From Gammaproteobacteria bacterium UBA4421 (GTDB lineage Bacteria > Pseudomonadota > Gammaproteobacteria > Pseudomonadales > Azotimanducaceae): a DNA stretch of 64,000 bases. This document shows, piece by piece, positions 39,841 to 48,470 of the stretch. A model generated the notes under the pieces. The model was not told where the DNA came from, searched no databases, and saw only the letters and a list, made by a program, of their open reading frames with translations. The stretch covers positions 1-64,000 of the forward strand of contig DGQF01000006.1 of assembly GCA_002389675.1 (NCBI GenBank), given 5' to 3'. The translations under genes were made by a program, and so were the position numbers. Within the stretch, counting starts at the first letter, position 1; each line of letters opens with the position of its first letter.

Positions 39841-41172
39841 GTGGACATGCTGCACTATCCTCTGGCTTTCTTTGCAACACTTGGGCTGCTAGTCACCATT
39901 CATGAGTTTGGTCATTACCTTGTAGCCCGTTTTTCGGGAGTGGGGGTTGTGCGGTTCTCTGTCGGCTTTGGCCGTCCGCTGGTGACCTGGCGAGACCGAC
40001 GGGGCACGGATTTCACGCTGGCGGTTTTCCCTCTGGGTGGTTATGTGCGCATGTATGATGAGCGCGAGGCTGATTCGGCGGCCGAACGGCCGGAGGGATC
40101 GTTGTCTTATATGGAACTGCATCCAGCTTGGCGCGTCGCAATCGCTTTAGGCGGTCCCATGGCCAATTTTTTGATGGCGATTGTTGTTTATTGGGCGCTG
40201 GCAGTGGCTGGCAGTTTAAATGCCACACCGGTGATTGCCGGGGGTGAGGTTGACAGCCCCGCGGCGCTTGCTGGGATTACCTCACCGGTTCAGCTTACCG
40301 CCGTTGACGGCAAACCTGTTCGAGCATGGCAAGACATTGGCCTGGCCCTGACCGATCGATTGGGAGAGACCGGGGACATTGAAGTCGGCGTGACAGAACT
40401 GTTAACCGGGGTTCAAAAAACCGTGCGTTTGCCGATCGAAGCTTGGCATGAGGGGGTTGGAGAGCCTGATGTCTTAGCTTCATTGGGGTTGACGCCAACT
40501 GCGTTAAGTTTGGTGGGTGATTTAGTGGCGGACGCACCGGCTGATCGGGCTGGCTTGCAGCGGGGCGACTTTGTGGTCTCGGTAGACGGTCGCCCGGTGA
40601 CGTATTGGCGAGACTGGGTGGCGGAAATTCAGGCCGCACCAGATCGGCGAATTACGTTGGAGCTTTACCGCAGCGGTACGCTGCGTCAATTAACGGTGAC
40701 GCCAGAAGCACGTCTGGCTGACGATGGGTCTGAAGTGGGTGTTATCGGTGTTTATCCGTCGCAGGCACTGGTGGAATATGGACCGTTAGATGCTGTGCCG
40801 GTGGCGATACAAGAAACTTGGGAAAAATCAGTACTGATTTTGTCGATCGTGAAAAAAATGATCACCGGGCAGGTTTCGGTGAAAAATTTATCCGGGCCAA
40901 TCAGTATCGCTCAGGTTGCAGGTGATTCTGCGCGCTACAGCTGGCGTTCTTTTGTGGGTATTTTAGCGTTTTTGAGTGTGTCTCTGGGAGTGTTTAACCT
41001 TCTGCCGGTTCCGATTTTAGATGGTGGCCATGTGGTGTTTAATACGGCAGAGTTGGTGATGGGTAAGCCAGTACCCGAGCGAATTCAAGTGTTTGGTGTC
41101 CAAGTCGGGCTATTCTTGGTCGGCACCCTGATGGTTTTTGCGACTTATAATGATTTATTGCGTCTTTTTTAG
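39841..41172 (+). CDS. rseP: Sigma-E regulatory intramembrane metalloprotease RseP
   Basis: 443-residue site-2 protease that cuts RseA within the membrane to free RpoE. Zinc motif HEFGH is at 21-25 in the first span; the second active-site element LPVPILDGGH is near residue 395. Two PDZ domains lie between (about 115-200 and 205-290). GTG 39841 or ATG 39847 could start it; neither has a strong Shine-Dalgarno. It precedes bamA by 24 bp, and its substrate RseA is encoded at 6631 in this window. Confidence 0.96.
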   Translation: MDMLHYPLAFFATLGLLVTIHEFGHYLVARFSGVGVVRFSVGFGRPLVTWRDRRGTDFTLAVFPLGGYVRMYDEREADSAAERPEGSLSYMELHPAWRVAIALGGPMANFLMAIVVYWALAVAGSLNATPVIAGGEVDSPAALAGITSPVQLTAVDGKPVRAWQDIGLALTDRLGETGDIEVGVTELLTGVQKTVRLPIEAWHEGVGEPDVLASLGLTPTALSLVGDLVADAPADRAGLQRGDFVVSVDGRPVTYWRDWVAEIQAAPDRRITLELYRSGTLRQLTVTPEARLADDGSEVGVIGVYPSQALVEYGPLDAVPVAIQETWEKSVLILSIVKKMITGQVSVKNLSGPISIAQVAGDSARYSWRSFVGILAFLSVSLGVFNLLPVPILDGGHVVFNTAELVMGKPVPERIQVFGVQVGLFLVGTLMVFATYNDLLRLF

Positions 41173-41196
41173 CGGATTGGGTAGGGATACAACGTC

Positions 41197-43647
41197 ATGA
41201 GCCAAAATGTCCAACGCCATGCAAACTCAATGGCATCCTATGGCTTTTGGTTGTTGTTTGGTTCTCCAAGATCAGGCATCAAACCTTTGCAGCCGACAGT
41301 CATAGGTGCATTTTGTCTGCTCCTTGTGCTGCTCAGCGGTGGTATTCAAGCAGCGCAAGCGCCCAGTTTTATGGTGACCGATGTACGGTTACAAGGGTTG
41401 CAGCGGGTGTCAGCCGGCACGGTATTCAACTTGATACCCGTGACGGTTGGTGATCGGTTGGACGCGATGGGCGCGCGCGATGTTGTGCGATCGTTGTTTG
41501 CCTCCGGATTTTTCAAAGATGTTCGCTTGGCCAGAGATGACGGTGTCTTGATTGTGACCATGGTCGAGCGCCCGGCGATCGAATCCATCGAAATCGACGG
41601 TAACAAAGCAATTCAAACAGAGGCATTGCTTGATGGCCTCAAGCAGCAAGGGTTAAGTGAGGGTGAAATTTTCAAGCAGGCGACCTTGGAGCGGGTGGGG
41701 CTTGAATTAGAGCGACAGTATGTCGCCCAGGGACGCTATGGCGCGTCTATTGAAACCGAAATCGAAGATCTACCGCGCAACCGGGTTGATGTGAAGATTC
41801 TTATTGAGGAAGGCAAAAATTCAGGGATTCGCCACCTGAATATCGTCGGTGCTGAGAAGTTCTCCGATGAAGAATTATTGGATGAGTTGGAGTTGCAGCA
41901 TCCGAGTTTATTGTCGTTTTATAAGAACGACGATAAGTACTCACGAGAAAAATTATCAGGTGATCTGGAGACGCTGGAAGCGTTTTACAAAAATCAGGGA
42001 TTTGCAGACTTTGATATTTATTCAACGCAGGTCAGTATTACGCCGGATCGCAGCCAAGTGTATATCACGATCGGGGTTGATGAGGGTAGGGTCTATACGA
42101 TAGGTGAAGTCAATGTGCTGGGAGAACTTGGCGATGTCAAAGTAGAGGATTTGGAGCGCTTACTGGTGGTTGCCTCCGGCCAACAGTTTGAGCAAGCCCG
42201 GATCAAAGCCTCTGAAGACCGTATGACTGCGGCCCTTGGCAACGGCGGATTCACGTTTGCAACCGCCAGCGGCGTGCCAAAACTGAATGACGACGGTACC
42301 GCTGATATCGAATTTTTCGTGAATTCCGGGAAGCGTGCATATGTCAATCGGATCACGTTCACCGGCAATCAGCTGACACAAGACGAAGTGATGCGGCGAG
42401 AAATGCGCCAGATGGAAGGTGGTTGGGCGTCGACGGCCCAAATTGACAGATCGAAGATGCGCCTGCAGAGGCTAGGATATTTCAAAGGCGTAGACGTCGA
42501 AACGCCCCAAGTACCGGGAACCGATGATCTAATTGATGTCAATTTTACCGTTGAGGAGCAGCCTTCGGGAAGCATTTCGGCGACTTTGGGCTATGCACAG
42601 GGCACCGGCTTGATTTTGGGCGGCAACTACCAACAATCTAATGTGCTGGGTTCTGGTAACAGCTTGGGAGTGGGTTTGAGCTCCTCCGATTATCAGAAAT
42701 CGGTGAACTTTAATTACTACAACCCTTATTTCACGATGGATGGGGTGAGTCGTGGATTTAACCTATTTTTGCGCCGTCTTGACTATGATCAGCGAAATAT
42801 AGCGCGATACTCAACCGACGCAGCGGGTCTGGGTGTGTCTTTTGGCTTCCCGATAGGGGAAGTGCAGCGCATTAATTTTGGCTTGCTTGCGGAATGGACG
42901 GACATTACCGAAGGGCGCTTTGCAGCACTGGAGATATCCAATTTCATCCGCACCGAGGGAGAGGAGTCGATTAATTATAAGGCGAATCTGTCCTGGAGCC
43001 GTTCGACTTTGAACCGAGGGATTTTTGCAGATCGGGGTACCTCGCAAAGCTTTGCCTTTGAGATGGCAGTACCGGGAAGTGATCTGAATTTCTACAAAAT
43101 AAACTATACGGCCGAGCGATATTTTCCGCTAACGCAAACATTTACCCTGCGATTGCGCACTGAGTTGGGTTTTGGTGATGGTTATGGATCGACGGGGCAA
43201 CTGCCGTTTTACGAAAATTTCTTTGCAGGAGGGTTTGGCTCAATTCGAGGGTTTGAAAACTCGACATTAGGACCGCGAAGTACCGCTCCGTTAGATGAGA
43301 ATGGTCAACCTATTTTCTTTCGCGATGATGACGGTGACCCCTTAGGCGGTAACCTGTTGATCGAGGCTACGGCGGAGTTGATTTTCCCGTTTCCGTTTGT
43401 TGAGGATAATCGTCAATTTCGTCCGGCTATTTTCTTCGACGTCGGTAATGTGTTTAACACCCGATGTGCGAAGGTTGCGGTGAACTGTTTTGGCTTTGAT
43501 GTTGATCAACTGCGTTATTCTGTGGGATTTGGGGTCAGTTGGCTGACAGGCCTTGGTCCGATGACGTTTGCGATAGCCAAGCCGTTTCAAACACAGGATT
43601 TTGATGAAGAAGAACGGTTTCAGTTTGAACTTGGTCGTACTTTCTGA
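41197..43647 (+). CDS. bamA: Outer membrane protein assembly factor BamA
   Basis: 816-residue Omp85 protein that inserts beta-barrels into the outer membrane. Five POTRA domains (about 60-465) precede a 16-strand barrel. The IRGF motif of loop 6 is present in GGFGSIRGFENS, and the protein ends in an aromatic residue (ELGRTF). The hydrophobic signal core is at about 35-50, after an unusually long n-region from the ATG at 41197 (AGGGA 9 nt upstream). Downstream skp and the lpx genes form the classical envelope cluster. Confidence 0.97.
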   Translation: MSQNVQRHANSMASYGFWLLFGSPRSGIKPLQPTVIGAFCLLLVLLSGGIQAAQAPSFMVTDVRLQGLQRVSAGTVFNLIPVTVGDRLDAMGARDVVRSLFASGFFKDVRLARDDGVLIVTMVERPAIESIEIDGNKAIQTEALLDGLKQQGLSEGEIFKQATLERVGLELERQYVAQGRYGASIETEIEDLPRNRVDVKILIEEGKNSGIRHLNIVGAEKFSDEELLDELELQHPSLLSFYKNDDKYSREKLSGDLETLEAFYKNQGFADFDIYSTQVSITPDRSQVYITIGVDEGRVYTIGEVNVLGELGDVKVEDLERLLVVASGQQFEQARIKASEDRMTAALGNGGFTFATASGVPKLNDDGTADIEFFVNSGKRAYVNRITFTGNQLTQDEVMRREMRQMEGGWASTAQIDRSKMRLQRLGYFKGVDVETPQVPGTDDLIDVNFTVEEQPSGSISATLGYAQGTGLILGGNYQQSNVLGSGNSLGVGLSSSDYQKSVNFNYYNPYFTMDGVSRGFNLFLRRLDYDQRNIARYSTDAAGLGVSFGFPIGEVQRINFGLLAEWTDITEGRFAALEISNFIRTEGEESINYKANLSWSRSTLNRGIFADRGTSQSFAFEMAVPGSDLNFYKINYTAERYFPLTQTFTLRLRTELGFGDGYGSTGQLPFYENFFAGGFGSIRGFENSTLGPRSTAPLDENGQPIFFRDDDGDPLGGNLLIEATAELIFPFPFVEDNRQFRPAIFFDVGNVFNTRCAKVAVNCFGFDVDQLRYSVGFGVSWLTGLGPMTFAIAKPFQTQDFDEEERFQFELGRTF

Positions 43648-43670
43648 GGTAGAATACTGGCCACTAGTAG

Positions 43671-43692
43671 CTCGGGGGAATTATCCCTTGAG
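43671..43692 (+). terminator. Hairpin between bamA and skp (possible attenuator)
   Basis: CTCGGGGGA, loop ATTA, TCCCTTGAG: nine RNA pairs, two of them G-U, followed by AATTTT and, after five bases, TTTTT. The T tract is interrupted, so it would be a weak terminator or attenuator lowering skp-lpx expression relative to bamA, or an mRNA-stabilising stem. Confidence 0.4.
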
Positions 43693-43731
43693 AATTTTGC
43701 CTGTTTTTAGGGCGTTGAGTAGGAGTGGGTG

Positions 43732-44241
43732 ATGATTAAAAAACTTTTGCAACTGGCGATTGTCAGTGTCACGTTCATGACGGGCGTTGTGCATGCGGAA
43801 GTCAAGATTGTGGTGTTGGACTCTGTTCGTGCCATATTAGAAAGTGATGAAGCAAAGTTGTTGGTAGACGCCGCAAATAAAGAGATGGAAGTTGAGCAAA
43901 ATGAACTGCGAAGTATGGCGGAAGAGATGCAAAGTCTTGGCACCAAACTTCAGACAGACGGTGAAGTCATGGCCGCCAGCGAGCAGCGCAAAATGCAAAA
44001 AGACATAGAGGACTTGCAGGCCGATCTGCAGTTTCGGTCGCAGCGATTGCAAAAAGAAGTGCAGGATAAGCGTCAAGAAATTTTGCAGGCGTTGGCACCA
44101 AAATTTGACACTGTGTTGAAAGATATTGTGCAGGTGGATCAGATCGACTTCATCATGGCGCCTAATGCGTTGCAGTATGCGAATTCCAAGTGGGACATTA
44201 CGCGTCGCGTTACGGAAAAGATGAACGAACAGCGCGACTAA
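43732..44241 (+). CDS. skp: Periplasmic chaperone Skp/OmpH
   Basis: 169-residue periplasmic chaperone that holds unfolded outer-membrane proteins for BamA. A signal peptide (cut after VVHA, about residue 22) is followed by a core strand (KIVVLDSVRAIL) and long charged coiled-coil arms (about 40-130). ATG 43732 has AGGAG 6 nt upstream; a GTG directly before is rejected. It sits between bamA and lpxD as usual. Confidence 0.93.
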   Translation: MIKKLLQLAIVSVTFMTGVVHAEVKIVVLDSVRAILESDEAKLLVDAANKEMEVEQNELRSMAEEMQSLGTKLQTDGEVMAASEQRKMQKDIEDLQADLQFRSQRLQKEVQDKRQEILQALAPKFDTVLKDIVQVDQIDFIMAPNALQYANSKWDITRRVTEKMNEQRD

Positions 44242-44242
44242 T

Positions 44243-45280
44243 TTGGGTTGCAAAATTGTGCATACCCTCGCTGATATTGCTGACCACATTGGTGCGCAAA
44301 CAGTCGGAAATGTGGAGCTTGAGATAACGGGGCTGGGTAGCTTGCAAAATGCTACACCGTCGCAGGTCAGTCATCTGTCCAGTCCAAGTTATCGCCCTTT
44401 GTTGAAGGAGACTCGAGCTGGTGCCGTCATATTAAAGGCGCAAGATGCGCAAAACTGCCCAGTACCTGCACTGATTGTTGACAATCCTTATCTGGCATTC
44501 GCCAGTGTATCCCAGCTGTTTAAATCCAAAGATCACCTAAATGTGGGCAGGCATCCCAGTGCCCTGATTGGCGACGATTGTCAGATTGATGCCGGGGCGT
44601 CAATTGGCGCTGGCGTGGTGATCGGCAACGGGTGTTCGATTGGCCCGGGCGTGCGGATTTTCCCCTACAGTAGTCTGGGGGAACGCTGCGTTTTGGGCGC
44701 AGATGTTACCTTGCATGCTCGAAGTACGCTCTACAACGACGTGAAAGTTGGCGCCCGCAGCATACTGCACAGTGGCTGTGTGATTGGTGCGGATGGATTT
44801 GGCTACACGCCGGATCAGCAGGGGCACCTGCACGAGATTGCGCAATTGGGAGGTGTTTGGATCGGCGAAGACGTGAGTGTCGGTGCGTCGAGCACAATCG
44901 ATTGTGGCGCCATAGAGGATACCGTTATCGAAGATGGGGTTAAAATCGATAATCAGGTGCAGGTAGGCCATAATTGCCGCGTGGGCGCGCACTCGCTGCT
45001 TTGTGGATGTGTGGGTATTGCAGGTAGCTCAGTGATTGGGCGTCATTGTGTGCTCGCCGGCGGTGTGGGTGTTGGCGGGAGTAAACCTGTGACTTTGTGT
45101 GATCACGTGATGGTCACGGCCTATACTCCGGTGACGCAGTCGATCACTACGCCGGGCGTTTATTCTGGTACGGTTGTCGTGCACGAACACAGCCTTTGGC
45201 GTCGCAACGCGCTGCGCTTTTCCGCATTGGATCAACTGTTCAAGCGGGTAAAGTCGCTGGAAATCCTGCAAAACAAATAA
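44243..45280 (+). CDS. lpxD: UDP-3-O-(3-hydroxyacyl)glucosamine N-acyltransferase
   Basis: 345-residue left-handed beta-helix acyltransferase, third step of lipid A synthesis. An N-terminal uridine-binding domain (about 1-100) precedes hexapeptide repeats (about 105-300); VIGADGFGYTPD and the His of QVGHNCRVG, the expected catalytic base, are visible. Starts are TTG 44243 (1 bp after skp) or GTG 44258; the latter aligns better with E. coli LpxD, so the N-terminus is uncertain by five residues. Confidence 0.95.
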   Translation: MGCKIVHTLADIADHIGAQTVGNVELEITGLGSLQNATPSQVSHLSSPSYRPLLKETRAGAVILKAQDAQNCPVPALIVDNPYLAFASVSQLFKSKDHLNVGRHPSALIGDDCQIDAGASIGAGVVIGNGCSIGPGVRIFPYSSLGERCVLGADVTLHARSTLYNDVKVGARSILHSGCVIGADGFGYTPDQQGHLHEIAQLGGVWIGEDVSVGASSTIDCGAIEDTVIEDGVKIDNQVQVGHNCRVGAHSLLCGCVGIAGSSVIGRHCVLAGGVGVGGSKPVTLCDHVMVTAYTPVTQSITTPGVYSGTVVVHEHSLWRRNALRFSALDQLFKRVKSLEILQNK

Positions 45281-45317
45281 ACTCTTTTCAAACCTCTTAA
45301 ATTTTGTGAGCAATGCT

Positions 45318-45776
45318 ATGACCGACAGGGCCTCCGGTGGAAAAATCATTAACGAATTATTTGCCTATTTACCGCATCGGTACCCGTTTTTAATGGTGGA
45401 TCGGGTCACCCAATTGGTTGTTGGTGAGTCTGTTGAGGGCTTCAAAAACGTCACCATTAATGAGGAGATGTTTAATGGCCATTTTCCAGGGCAACCAATT
45501 TTACCCGGTGTGGTCATACTCGAGGCTATGGCGCAGTTGTCGGGCGTCTTGGCTTTCGAAACCAAGGGAGTTTTGCCCGTGGATGGGGTTAACTATTTGT
45601 TCGGTGGCGTTGAGAAAGCTCGATTTCGTCGGCCGGTGATACCAGGCGACCGGCTGGACATGCGCAGCAAAATTCTAGCGAACCGGACTATCATGATGAA
45701 GTTTGACTGTTCAGCCTACGTAGACGGCGAATTGGCCTGTTCTGCGATTTTATCGGTGGTTGAGCAGCGAGCATGA
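45318..45776 (+). CDS. fabZ: 3-hydroxyacyl-[acyl-carrier-protein] dehydratase FabZ
   Basis: 152-residue hot-dog-fold dehydratase of fatty acid synthesis. Active-site His20 is in [11 protein letters not shown] and the Glu in [15 protein letters not shown] 45318 gives the E. coli length (151); GTG 45306 four codons earlier is also open. It shares its substrate pool with lpxA/lpxD and is coupled to lpxA by an ATGA overlap, linking membrane and lipid A synthesis. Confidence 0.97.
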   Translation: MTDRASGGKIINELFAYLPHRYPFLMVDRVTQLVVGESVEGFKNVTINEEMFNGHFPGQPILPGVVILEAMAQLSGVLAFETKGVLPVDGVNYLFGGVEKARFRRPVIPGDRLDMRSKILANRTIMMKFDCSAYVDGELACSAILSVVEQRA

Positions 45777-46567
45777 TCGATCCGCGGGCGATAATTGATC
45801 CTTCAGCCAAGTTGGGCCAGGACGTTTCTGTTGGCCCATGGACAACCATCGGTCCGCATGTCGAGTTGGGTGATGGGGTCCAGGTCGCCTCTCATGTTGT
45901 CTTGAAAGGCCCAACAAAAATTGGTGCTGGCGTGAAAATATTTCAATTTTCAACCGTCGGCGAGGATACGCCTGCGTTTGCTTTTGCTGGTGAAGAAACG
46001 TTTTGCGATATTGGTGAGCATACGGTTATCAGGGAAGGGGTTACCATCCATCGGGGTATGGCCGCTGGAGGCACTGGTCGAACGACAGTGGGTAAGCACT
46101 GTTTATTGATGGCCTATGTGCATATCGGGCACGACTGTGTGGTGGGTGACCATGTGGTTATGGCGAATAATGCCTCAATTGCTGGGCATGTGACGGTTGG
46201 TGATTATGCTAATTTTGGCGGATACAGTGGCGTGCCTCAGTTTCGCCAGATCGGCGCCCATACCCACATTGCAGGCATGAGTTTGGTGCTCAAAGATGTG
46301 CCCGCATTTGTGACGGTCAGTGGAAACCCAGCATCTGCGGTGGGGCTTAACATTGAAGGGATGAAGCGGCGGGGCTACCAAAAAAATTCAATACAGGCAT
46401 TGCGCAACGCTTATCGGTTGGTCTACCGCAGAGAGTTGTTGTTAAAAGATGCCTTAGCTGCGCTGGCTGCAACGAGAGAGAGTGAGCCTGAAGTTGATAT
46501 GTTTGTAAGCTCGATTGAATCCTCCACGGTAGGAATCATTCGAGGACGTTCTGCGTCGCGCGAGTGA
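45773..46567 (+). CDS. lpxA: UDP-N-acetylglucosamine acyltransferase
   Basis: 264-residue trimeric beta-helix enzyme catalysing the first lipid A step. Hexapeptide repeats occupy about 1-190, with the catalytic His in YVHIGHDC and the GVPQFRQIG segment; a helical C-terminal domain follows. Length equals E. coli LpxA (262) within two residues. ATG 45773 overlaps the fabZ stop; lpxB begins 22 bp downstream. Confidence 0.97.
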   Translation: MIDPRAIIDPSAKLGQDVSVGPWTTIGPHVELGDGVQVASHVVLKGPTKIGAGVKIFQFSTVGEDTPAFAFAGEETFCDIGEHTVIREGVTIHRGMAAGGTGRTTVGKHCLLMAYVHIGHDCVVGDHVVMANNASIAGHVTVGDYANFGGYSGVPQFRQIGAHTHIAGMSLVLKDVPAFVTVSGNPASAVGLNIEGMKRRGYQKNSIQALRNAYRLVYRRELLLKDALAALAATRESEPEVDMFVSSIESSTVGIIRGRSASRE

Positions 46568-46589
46568 CTGATAAGGCAAGGTTATTCCT

Positions 46590-47756
46590 GTGCCCTTGAA
46601 GGTGGGTATTCTGGCAGGCGAGCCCTCTGGTGACGCCCTAGGGGCCGGTTTGATGCGTGCTTTGCAGTCGCGGTGCAGTAATGACCAAGAGCCCATTCAA
46701 TTTATGGGTGTGGGTGGGCCGCACATGCAAGCCCAAGCATTGCAATGCTTTGCTGATATTGACTCATTGGCGGTTAACGGTTTCCGCGATCCAATTTTAC
46801 AGCTACCCCGGCTGGTCCTGCTGTTGCGTCATTTAATCAATGAATTTGTCGCTGCCGATATTGATGTGTTTGTTGGGATCGATTTCAATGTTTTCAACTT
46901 CATTTTAGAAGCCGCGCTGAAGCGGCGAGGGATAAAAACGATTCACTATGTGAGTCCGTCGGTATATGCCTGGCGCGCGGGTCGTACAAAAAGGGTGGCT
47001 AAAAGTGCCGACTTGCTCTTGTGTTTATACCCTTTCGAACCCGACTTTTATCTGGGTTTGCCGGTCAAGGCGGAGTTTGTGGGCCATCCGCTTGCGGATG
47101 AGATCTCTCCCGGGTCGGTTGACGGGTCGGCTCGAGCCGCTGCCCGGGTTGCGCTGGAGATTGAAGACGAGCAGACAGTTCTGGCGCTTTTGCCCGGCAG
47201 TCGGTCCGGCGAGGTGGCATTGATGATCGAGCCGTTTTTGGCCGCCGCAAAATTATTCAGTGAGGCTCATCCGAACACGATGGTTGTGATTCCCTGCTTA
47301 CGTCCGGCGTTGCGTGCGCGCATAGAACAGGCGCTGGTGGGTGCTCCAGGATTACGGGTGACGCTCTATGATGGCCATGCACGTCGAGCCTTGATCGCAG
47401 CAGATATCGCGCTGGTAAAATCCGGCACCAGTACGCTAGAGGCAATGTTGTTGCGTTGCCCGATGGTTGTGGGTTACCGCTTAGGGGCATTGAGTTATCA
47501 GTTGGCCAAGCGGGTTGTGCGGACGCCTTATGTGGCGTTACCGAATATTTTAGCCGGTCGAGAACTAGTGCCGGAGTTGTTGCAAGACGCCGCCACTGGG
47601 CCTGCGCTGGCAAAAGCCCTCGAACAGCAATTGCACAAGGCACGTAACAGTCGTGACTACGCAGAGGCAGCGGTGCATTTGCACGCTCAATTAGGTCAGG
47701 GTGCGGATGCCAAGGCTGCTGCTGCCGTGCTAGAGTTACTTGGCCATTCGCCATAG
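46590..47756 (+). CDS. lpxB: Lipid A disaccharide synthase, GTG start
   Basis: 388-residue GT19 glycosyltransferase joining UDP-diacylglucosamine and lipid X. AGEPSGDALGAGL at the N-terminus, VSPSVYAWRAGR, VGHPLADE and LLPGSRSGEV are characteristic, and the C-terminal KSGTSTLEAML donor-site segment is present. GTG at 46590 is the only suitable start. A 93-bp gap separates it from rnhB. Confidence 0.96.
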   Translation: MPLKVGILAGEPSGDALGAGLMRALQSRCSNDQEPIQFMGVGGPHMQAQALQCFADIDSLAVNGFRDPILQLPRLVLLLRHLINEFVAADIDVFVGIDFNVFNFILEAALKRRGIKTIHYVSPSVYAWRAGRTKRVAKSADLLLCLYPFEPDFYLGLPVKAEFVGHPLADEISPGSVDGSARAAARVALEIEDEQTVLALLPGSRSGEVALMIEPFLAAAKLFSEAHPNTMVVIPCLRPALRARIEQALVGAPGLRVTLYDGHARRALIAADIALVKSGTSTLEAMLLRCPMVVGYRLGALSYQLAKRVVRTPYVALPNILAGRELVPELLQDAATGPALAKALEQQLHKARNSRDYAEAAVHLHAQLGQGADAKAAAAVLELLGHSP

Positions 47757-47849
47757 TTTGTTGCTCGGGAGCAAGATGGATTGCCGCTGTAAAATCGGGG
47801 TTGCCTCGGCTGTTTTAATCAGACCTTTGTTTAATCGAGCGTATGTTCG

Positions 47850-48470
47850 ATGACAGAGTATGCGCTTGGGCCTTGGCAAGCGGGTCTGCATGCCGGTATA
47901 GACGAAGTTGGCATAGGTCCGCTAGCGGGACCAGTGGTTGCTGCGGCGGTATTGTTGGATCCGAATCGGCCAATAGCGGCGCTGCAAGACTCTAAAATGT
48001 TATCGCCTGCTCGACGTGAAGATTTGGCGCTGTTGATCCAGCAGCGCGCCTTAGACTCCGCTGTTGGTTGGGCCAGCGTGGCCGAGGTGGATGAACTGAA
48101 TATTTTGCGTGCGAGTCACGTGGCGATGCAAAGAGCCTTTAGACAACTATCTGTGCCAGTGAATTTGATTTTGATCGACGGAAACAAAACGCCTTGTTTT
48201 GATGTCCCCAGCGTCGCTGTTGTGAAAGGCGATAAGAAAATACCGCAAATCAGTGCCGCCTCTATTTTAGCTAAAGTTGCCCGTGATGCAGAAATGGTGG
48301 CGCTGGATCTACGTTATCCCGAATACGGTTTTGCCAAGCATAAAGGTTATCCGACCAAAGCTCATTTGGCGGCGTTAGCGGTGCACGGTGTGACACCTCA
48401 CCACCGGAGAAGTTTTGGGCCTGTGCGCCACGTATTGGGGATCAACGAAGCCCAGCGGGAGGCGAGATGA
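47850..48470 (+). CDS. rnhB: Ribonuclease HII with altered GRG motif
   Basis: 206-residue enzyme that nicks at ribonucleotides in DNA. The acidic residues Asp18, Glu19, the Asp of LIDGNK and the Asp of ARDAEM are present, as is [11 protein letters not shown]. The junction-recognition motif, GRG in nearly all RNase HII, reads GIG here (residues 21-23, ATA at 47913-47915). Length is typical. Its stop overlaps the dnaE ATG (ATGA). Identity is secure; activity or specificity may be changed. Confidence 0.95.
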   Translation: MTEYALGPWQAGLHAGIDEVGIGPLAGPVVAAAVLLDPNRPIAALQDSKMLSPARREDLALLIQQRALDSAVGWASVAEVDELNILRASHVAMQRAFRQLSVPVNLILIDGNKTPCFDVPSVAVVKGDKKIPQISAASILAKVARDAEMVALDLRYPEYGFAKHKGYPTKAHLAALAVHGVTPHHRRSFGPVRHVLGINEAQREAR

